From positions 1-36,767 of the forward strand of contig JAAELY010000277.1 of NCBI GenBank assembly GCA_024226335.1: 36,767 nucleotides of DNA. The letters are read 5' to 3'. This DNA comes from a bacterium. Lineage in GTDB: Bacteria; Myxococcota_A; UBA9160; SZUA-336. Positions 32,342-36,767 of this stretch are shown piece by piece; the stretch's first letter is position 1; each line of letters begins with the position of its first letter. Position numbers and translations under genes: made by a program. Under the pieces are notes generated by a model that did no database searches, was not told the origin of the DNA, and saw only the letters and a program-made list of their open reading frames with translations.

Positions 32342-33172
32342 TCAGGCGCGGCGACGAATCGCTGCGATTCCGATCAGACCCATGCCGAGCAGGAGAGCGC
32401 TCCCTGGCTCAGGCAAGATCGTCTCGACGAGCACGCCAACGTGGACATCGTTGATGCCCTGGCCCTGCATGCCGAGTGCGAACTCGAGCACGGACCACGG
32501 AACGTTGAACGCCTCCGAGTCGACCGCGATGTCCGGCCACAGCTTACCCACGGTGGGTGAACCCGTGTACAGAACGCCGTAGGTGATGGCCGGATTGAAC
32601 GGATGGCCACCAATAGGCAGGCCCTGTAAAAGCGCGTCCTGGATATTGAAGACGACGCCGTCGTTCGTGAAGTACACGAAGCCGGTACCCGCGAGGGACT
32701 TGTAGATCTCCATCGGGTTCGAAAGCGGATTGTTGATGTCCGTTGCGGTGATACCCGAGAACGCGGCCGGATTTGGAATGCCGCCGGCTCCGCTGAAGCC
32801 ACCCACGGTGGCATCATCGACCCACATCTCGAGTAGGTCATAACCGACGCTCGGAACGCCGACGTTCAGGGCCGTACCGAAATTGGCGGCGACAGCCTGA
32901 TACGTAAATCCAGCCACGTTGGGCAGGATTGTCGGATCTTGGGTGTCCGCCTCGTTGACGGTCAACGCAGTGCCCGGAACCGCTTCAGCGACTCCGTCCC
33001 ACGTGAGCGTCTGGCCCGTTTCGCAGGCGGCAGCGACGCCTGCGGTGCAGCCACCGAAGTTATTGACTTGGACGGTGTACGTGGTACCGGTCGGGCTTGC
33101 ACCCGCCGGAGTGCTCACCGCCATAAGCGAAAGCACCGCTAGAGCCACCGCCGAATAGCGCAGAATACTCAT
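32342..33172 (-). CDS. PEP-CTERM-type secreted protein
   Basis: 276 aa. The ATG at 33172 is preceded by GGAGGAGG about 8-9 bases away and begins a typical signal peptide (to about residue 26, PAGA|SPTG). The body has no known enzymatic motif; it contains a likely disulphide (CTAGVAAAC) and beta-rich stretches. The C-terminus carries the sorting signal LPEPGSALLLGMGLIGIAA followed by RRRA. A matching exosortase is not in the window. A promoter candidate lies just upstream and a strong terminator just downstream, so it is a single-gene transcript. Its role, perhaps matrix or surface, is unknown. Confidence 0.85.
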   Translation of the reverse strand: MSILRYSAVALAVLSLMAVSTPAGASPTGTTYTVQVNNFGGCTAGVAAACETGQTLTWDGVAEAVPGTALTVNEADTQDPTILPNVAGFTYQAVAANFGTALNVGVPSVGYDLLEMWVDDATVGGFSGAGGIPNPAAFSGITATDINNPLSNPMEIYKSLAGTGFVYFTNDGVVFNIQDALLQGLPIGGHPFNPAITYGVLYTGSPTVGKLWPDIAVDSEAFNVPWSVLEFALGMQGQGINDVHVGVLVETILPEPGSALLLGMGLIGIAAIRRRA

Positions 33173-33207
33173 AGTTGTTTCCTCCTCCCTAGAGAACCCA
33201 GTGAGTG

Positions 33208-33238
33208 ATTCTAACCGCGGGACACCCCTCAAAGGCAA
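33208..33238 (-). promoter_or_regulatory. Candidate sigma-70 promoter of the PEP-CTERM gene
   Basis: On the minus strand, TTGCCT (33238-33233) and TAGAAT (33213-33208, five of six to the -10 consensus) are 19 bp apart. Initiation near 33201 would leave a leader of about 30 nt carrying the ribosome site. The spacer is longer than ideal. Confidence 0.4.
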
Positions 33239-33808
33239 GCGTTTTTTTGCGCAGAGTCGCGATTTCCTGCGGATTTTCCGGTGTGGCTGCCGGTTTGTGA
33301 AAATTCCCTTTGAAAATCATAAACTTGCGAGACCGCCTCGGAAACGTTCGCGAGCGAACAAAGCGCGAAACCAGGAGCCGACAGAACCGTTTCGAGGACT
33401 CACGAAGAGCACCGAGACCCCTCGACTCCAAAATCGACCCCGCGCACTCCCTCTCAGCGGTGGCGAATTCCCGTGGTGAGCGCCCCGGGGTTGAGAATCC
33501 CCCGAGATGGCCGGCGGGTCGTGTGCCCCCTTGGGCTCCCCTCGAAATCTCCCTTACAGATAGGACTCCGAGTTCGGGCCCCGCCGGCCGAGGCAGATCG
33601 GCCACTGCTTCGGAGGGGGCCAGGCCCGCAATCCGGTTTCATGGGGTGACCGCGACAAACCGGAGGTGTAAGATAGGACACCGCCTCGAACCGCGTGAGC
33701 AGTTCCCCGGGATCATGGTGGGTAAATCCCGGCTGGACGCTCTGCCGTCTCGGCACTGCAGTCCGTGACCCGCGAGAAGCGCCAGACCGTCCACACCAGG
33801 AGTCCGCC
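33239..33808. other. Gene-free region before the small conserved-type gene
   Basis: About 570 bp. Several open frames cross it in both strands, but none has a ribosome site or protein-like composition. A lower-GC patch (33240-33330) adjoins the PEP-CTERM promoter. No repeat, riboswitch or RNA gene is recognised. Confidence 0.5.
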
Positions 33809-34000
33809 ATGGCCCGGAAGAGCAAGATGTCGATCCTCAAGCGTCAGCGAGAGGTCAAAAAGGCCGAGAAAGCCGCGTTGAAGCGCGAAAAGCGGATGGA
33901 CCGACCCGACGGTGGCGGTTCCGGTACAGATGTGGCCACCAAGGAAGACCTGGCCGGGTACGGCTTTCCCGAGGACGAGGAAGACGCGAGCAACGGCTGA
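33809..34000 (+). CDS. Small basic/acidic protein of 63 aa
   Basis: The ATG at 33809 has AGGAG 6 bases upstream; the open frame extends further upstream but only without a ribosome site. The N-terminal half is a Lys/Arg-rich helix (MARKSKMSILKRQREVKKAE), reminiscent of nucleic-acid-binding or ribosome-associated tails. The C-terminal half is acidic with a 'TKEDLAGYGF' segment and ends EDEEDASNG. Small proteins of this shape recur in delta-proteobacterial genomes but I know no function. Its end overlaps the start region of the EamA transporter gene, so the two may be co-transcribed. Confidence 0.65.
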   Translation: MARKSKMSILKRQREVKKAEKAALKREKRMDRPDGGGSGTDVATKEDLAGYGFPEDEEDASNG

Positions 34001-34958
34001 ATCCCACCCGGAAGCAGGTCGGTCTCTGCACTATCTTCTAGTGGTCGGCGGCGCTCTGGGGATCTCCACGGCGCCGATCCTGGTCGCTCTCTCACAGGCG
34101 GCCCCGACTCAGGCGGCTTTCTGGCGTTTTGCCTACGCGTTGCCGGTGCTTCTCGCACTCTGCCTGGTGCGGCCTGCGGGTCGGCGTTCGTTCTCCCGGC
34201 GGGGCTGGATCGCGGCGGCGGCGCTATCCGGACTGTTCTTCGCTGCGGACATGGATCTCTGGCACCACTCGATCGGCTTGATCGGTGCCGGTCCCTCGAC
34301 CCTCCTGGCCAATACGCAGATCGTCTGGCTGGCCCTGTTCGGCCTCTTGTTCCTCGGCGAGCGCCCCTCACGCCTTTTTTGGCTCACCCTGCCTGTGATC
34401 GCTCTCGGCCTGCTCCTGCTCACGGGCGAAGACTCCGCAGACCTGCGCTTCCCGGAACAGCGCGCGGGATTGCTGTTCGGGCTGGCTGCGGGGTTTTGTT
34501 ATGCGGGAGCACTCATCTGCCTGCGACGCTCGCAACGGGCTGCACCTGTGCTGCCTGAAGCGACACTCGTGATGCAACTCAGCGTCGGAGTGGTCGCACT
34601 GGCCCTGGTCGGCGCAGTCGACGGTTCACTTCCCGCGACGCTGTCGGCCCAGCAGCACGGCTGGCTGTTGCTTCTGGGCCTGGTCGCGCAGGTCGCTTCG
34701 TGGATGGCGATCACAACCGGTATCAAGCACCTGCCCGGGCACCACGGCGGGCTCCTGCTCTTGTCGCAACCCGTGAGCAGTCTGTGCCTGGGCTGGTGGA
34801 TTCTCGACCAATCGCTCGCCGCGTCGCGCATCGCCGGTGCGGGGCTGATCCTGTGCGGCGTGGCTGCCGCGTTGTTCGCAGAAAGCAGAGCTAGGGAATC
34901 TCTGCACAGGGAGGATTCGAGCGAGAAGCGGGAGTCGCCGCCTGAGCAAGAAGCGTGA
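33930..34958 (+). CDS. EamA/DMT-family transporter with a mobile-element-derived tail
   Basis: 342 aa if started at the ATG 33930; GTGs at 33912 and 34041 are alternatives, and none has a good ribosome site, so coupling to the overlapping upstream gene is likely. About ten membrane segments in two EamA halves are visible (LLVVGGALGISTAPILVALS to LPVIALGLLLL, then LLFGLAAGFCYAGALICL to AGAGLILCGVAAALF). Family members move metabolites such as amino acids across the inner membrane. The last 22 residues (A-R-E-S-L-H ... E-Q-E-A) are encoded by the inserted miniature element. Without the insertion, joining the flanks, the frame would continue 12 codons after AESRA (SGRPPRTKDSRR) and stop. Confidence 0.85.
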   Translation: MWPPRKTWPGTAFPRTRKTRATAESHPEAGRSLHYLLVVGGALGISTAPILVALSQAAPTQAAFWRFAYALPVLLALCLVRPAGRRSFSRRGWIAAAALSGLFFAADMDLWHHSIGLIGAGPSTLLANTQIVWLALFGLLFLGERPSRLFWLTLPVIALGLLLLTGEDSADLRFPEQRAGLLFGLAAGFCYAGALICLRRSQRAAPVLPEATLVMQLSVGVVALALVGAVDGSLPATLSAQQHGWLLLLGLVAQVASWMAITTGIKHLPGHHGGLLLLSQPVSSLCLGWWILDQSLAASRIAGAGLILCGVAAALFAESRARESLHREDSSEKRESPPEQEA

Positions 34959-35059
34959 TCCGATCGCAGATCCGTAGATCTGCAGAGGGTCGCGCGACGC
35001 AGCGCAGGCGGATGCATCGCGCTTCGTAGCCGCAGCCTCCCTGTGCAGAGGTTCCCTAG
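34891..35059 (-). mobile_element. 169-bp miniature inverted-repeat element, copy 2
   Basis: Same element as 23993-24161, inverted; four single-base differences. It is flanked by CTAG at both ends. One end (35056-35059) holds the TAG stop of the minus-strand methyltransferase; the body provides the C-terminal codons and stop of the plus-strand EamA gene. No third copy was noticed in the window. Confidence 0.9.
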
Positions 35060-35820
35060 CGGGCGACCACCACGAACGAAGGACTCTCGACGCTAATGGG
35101 GCTGCGATCGAAATCGCCATAGATCATCACGTCCTCGAAACCCGCCCGCGCCAGCAGGTGTTCGAGTTCGTAGCGGTAGAACCAGCGCATATCGAAATCG
35201 CTGAACTCATTTGCAACGACTTCCCCGGCGCGGTGCACCTCGTAGCGCATGCGCACGTGCAGGGACTGACGCGCACGGTCGCGCTCGACAGTCTCGTAGC
35301 GAACGACCTGATCGCCCTCCAGTTCGAAGCGAAGCTGCTCGCGCTCGGGAATCGAGTCCGGCCCCTGCATTCGAGGCCGAAAGACGTCGAAGGCGAAGAT
35401 CCCTCCAGGGGTCAGATAGCGACGGACCCGTTCGAGGCAGGCCAGCTGGTCCGCAATCGAATCCAGGTGCTGAAACACTCGAAAACCGGAGAAGATCAAG
35501 GCGAAGCGTTCGTCTTCCCCTTCGAACTCGAAGGCCTGCATCGGCGCACACACCAGGTGCAGAGTGGGAGGAGGTCGCTTGTCGCGCAGCACGTTCAACA
35601 TCGCCTGCGAGGCATCCACTCCCGTGCAGGGATATCCCTGGGCTGCGATCTCCAGCAACACGCGACCCGTACCGCAACCGAGTTCGAGAACGGGACCACC
35701 GGCTTCACGGGCCAGCGACGCGTAGAATTCCCCATCCCGGCGTTGCTCGGAAATGGCCTCATAAGCCGCGTCGTAAAACCGCGCGGTCACAGAGCCGTAG
35801 GATCGATCGAGTTCGTTCAC
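35056..35820 (-). CDS. Class I SAM-dependent methyltransferase
   Basis: 254 aa from a GTG at 35820 with GGAGGG about 5 bases upstream. It is a Rossmann-like methyltransferase: motif I VLELGCGTGRVLLEIA (about 44-59), the acidic residue of motif II in CTGVDASQAML, motif III region PMQAFEF..FALIFSGFRVFQHL, and the later YLTPGGIFAFDVF strand. The N-terminal YGSVTARFYDAAYEAI is typical of the UbiE/Methyltransf_25-like group. The substrate is not identifiable. Its stop codon is part of a mobile-element end, leaving the C-terminus FVVVAR apparently natural. Confidence 0.88.
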   Translation of the reverse strand: MNELDRSYGSVTARFYDAAYEAISEQRRDGEFYASLAREAGGPVLELGCGTGRVLLEIAAQGYPCTGVDASQAMLNVLRDKRPPPTLHLVCAPMQAFEFEGEDERFALIFSGFRVFQHLDSIADQLACLERVRRYLTPGGIFAFDVFRPRMQGPDSIPEREQLRFELEGDQVVRYETVERDRARQSLHVRMRYEVHRAGEVVANEFSDFDMRWFYRYELEHLLARAGFEDVMIYGDFDRSPISVESPSFVVVAR

Positions 35821-35875
35821 GGGAGCCCTCCGGTGAGCGCCAGCCGCGCACCGGTAGGCCCCGGAGCTCGGCGAC

Positions 35876-36547
35876 TCAGTTCTCGATGGAAATCAGTTCG
35901 ACGTCGAACTGCAGCGCCGCACCCGGCTTGATGCGACCGCTGCCGCGATCGCCGTACGCGGTTTCGGCCGGACAGGTGATCGTGGCCTTGCCTCCGACCT
36001 TCATCTTCTGAAGCGCCTCGGTCCAGCACGGAATGACCCGGTTCAAACCGAAACTCGCGGGCTCGCCGCGGGTTACCGAACTGTCGAATACCGTGCCGTC
36101 CCGCAGCGTGCCGTGGTAGTGGACCGTCACCTTGTCTTCCGCCCCGGGAGCCTTTCCAGTGCCTCCCTGGGTCTCGCGGTAGATCACGCCCGTATCGCTT
36201 TTCACCGCACCCTTGGCGGCAGCGGCGGTTTTCAGGAACTTCGCTCCAGCTGCGGTCTCATTCTTGGAGGCCAGAACCTGACGCTCAGCCTGGAACGCCT
36301 GAATCTTCGGACCGTAGACCGTGAGCTCGACCGCCGGTTTCTTCGCCATCAGCCCCGCGAGCAACCCGGTCTGCAGGATTTTCACTTCCTCTTCGCTAAG
36401 CGCGAAGTTGGAGAGCTGTTGTGAAACAGCGAAACCCAGGGCGTAGATGGTCTTCTGCTCTTCTGTTTCGAGCGCGGGATCCGCAGCCTGAGATGACGAA
36501 GCCTGCAGCAGCAGTGCCGCCAGAGCGATGAAAACGAATCGACGCAT
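35876..36547 (-). CDS. Periplasmic FKBP-type peptidyl-prolyl isomerase (Mip/FkpA-like)
   Basis: 223 aa. The ATG at 36547 has GGAGA 8 bases upstream and starts a signal peptide (to about residue 21, SSQA|ADPA). An N-terminal helical dimerisation domain (FKBP_N; about 25-110, IYALGFAVSQQLSNF, a Lys/Ala-rich helix) precedes the FKBP domain (about 115-223): KVTVHYHGTLRDGTVFDSS, FGLNRVIPCWTEALQKMKVG and YGDRGSGRIKPGAALQFDVELI. Active-site positions (Y of VHYHG, F-D of VFDSS, W of CWTEAL) are in place. The protein assists folding of exported proteins by prolyl isomerisation. Confidence 0.92.
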   Translation of the reverse strand: MRRFVFIALAALLLQASSSQAADPALETEEQKTIYALGFAVSQQLSNFALSEEEVKILQTGLLAGLMAKKPAVELTVYGPKIQAFQAERQVLASKNETAAGAKFLKTAAAAKGAVKSDTGVIYRETQGGTGKAPGAEDKVTVHYHGTLRDGTVFDSSVTRGEPASFGLNRVIPCWTEALQKMKVGGKATITCPAETAYGDRGSGRIKPGAALQFDVELISIEN

Positions 36548-36627
36548 GGAAACTCTCTCCTTCGAGAAATTCGGAAGGCGCGAGCTTCGCCCAGTTCGAT
36601 CGCGCACACAAGCACACGAAGGGCCAT

Positions 36628-36767
36628 CTAGTGTCCTGTTTCAGAAGTTCCATCTCTAATGCTTCCGAGCGTGGACCTGGAGGACTCGGGAACAGAAGCG
36701 ACGGATGCTGTCGAGGATCTGCTCGGCGCTCTTGGTCCAGATGAACGGCTTTGGCGCTGCGTTGTGC
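36628..36767 (-). mobile_element. IS630-family insertion sequence, 3' end (runs off the window)
   Basis: The element begins at a CTAG (36628-36631) followed by GTGTCCTGTTTCAGAAGTTCC, which is its terminal region, and contains the transposase gene end. Insertion at TA within CTAG is the known preference of IS630. The other end is outside the window. Confidence 0.8.
36656..36767 (-). CDS. IS630-family transposase, C-terminal fragment
   Basis: Reading from the right edge, the last 36 residues are H-N-A-A-PKPFIWTKSAEQILDSIRRF-C..., ending RKH and a TAG stop (36658-36656). The PKPFIWTK...ILxSI(A/R)RFC pattern is the typical C-terminus of IS630 transposases. The catalytic DDE region lies outside the window, so whether it is intact cannot be judged. 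Confidence 0.85.
   Translation of the reverse strand, partial: HNAAPKPFIWTKSAEQILDSIRRFCSRVLQVHARKH

Noticed and set aside
33310-33840. Overlapping open frames (152 aa plus, 128 aa minus) in the gap before the 63-aa gene
   Set aside because: No ribosome site, Arg/Pro/Ser-rich composition typical of chance frames in GC-rich DNA.

Overview
The window is a GC-rich chromosomal stretch, densely packed with genes on both strands, that reads like a delta-proteobacterial lineage (Myxococcota, Binatota or a relative). The support is indirect: a PilZ+DUF4388 fusion protein, large secreted proteins built from Cys/Asp repeats of the 'CDDGxDND' and thrombospondin type-3 kinds, FecR and VWA envelope proteins, two PEP-CTERM-type proteins, an F420-type LLM oxidoreductase and many GTG/TTG starts. 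No rRNA or other taxonomic marker is present, so this is an inference.

Layout. 0.2-4.3 kb: an envelope block, with a secreted VWA protein converging on a TPR/beta-barrel-like protein plus FecR-domain protein operon. 4.5-7.8 kb: a lipid/aromatic-type catabolic remnant, with a ferritin-like di-iron protein, a broken acyl-CoA dehydrogenase, a VOC (glyoxalase-fold) protein and a short crotonase. 7.8-11.5 kb: a HerA-like ATPase, a divergent LLM oxidoreductase and tRNA-Val(GAC). 11.5-17.6 kb: a thiol-redox block, with thioredoxin-TPR (CnoX-like), an SDR and an MFS transporter in one overlapping operon, divergent from DsbD/ScsB and a lipid-anchored or secreted redoxin. 17.6-18.8 kb: overlapping hisE-hisG. 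19-24 kb: a PEP-CTERM protein, a type-B carboxylesterase, PilZ-DUF4388 and a Gfo/Idh/MocA oxidoreductase. 24.1-31.9 kb: two giant, divergently transcribed secreted metallohydrolase-like proteins carrying acidic, presumably calcium-binding repeats. 32-36.5 kb: small proteins, a second PEP-CTERM protein, an EamA transporter, a methyltransferase and an FKBP-type isomerase. The right edge enters an IS630-family insertion sequence.

The most distinctive structure is a 169-bp miniature inverted-repeat element present twice (23993-24161 and 34891-35059), in opposite orientation and differing at only four positions. Both copies sit in a CTAG target. In each case the terminal TAG is the stop codon of the adjacent minus-strand gene, so the insertion leaves the coding sequence intact. 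The second copy also supplies the last 22 codons of the EamA transporter. The two copies bracket about 10.7 kb as inverted repeats, so that segment could in principle invert without breaking a gene.

Other points of note are a metallophosphatase domain whose motif I Asp and motif V first His are replaced, a proprotein-convertase P domain apparently nested inside a DNRLRE-like domain, an EF-hand-like loop beside a VWA MIDAS site, and gene decay in the catabolic block.
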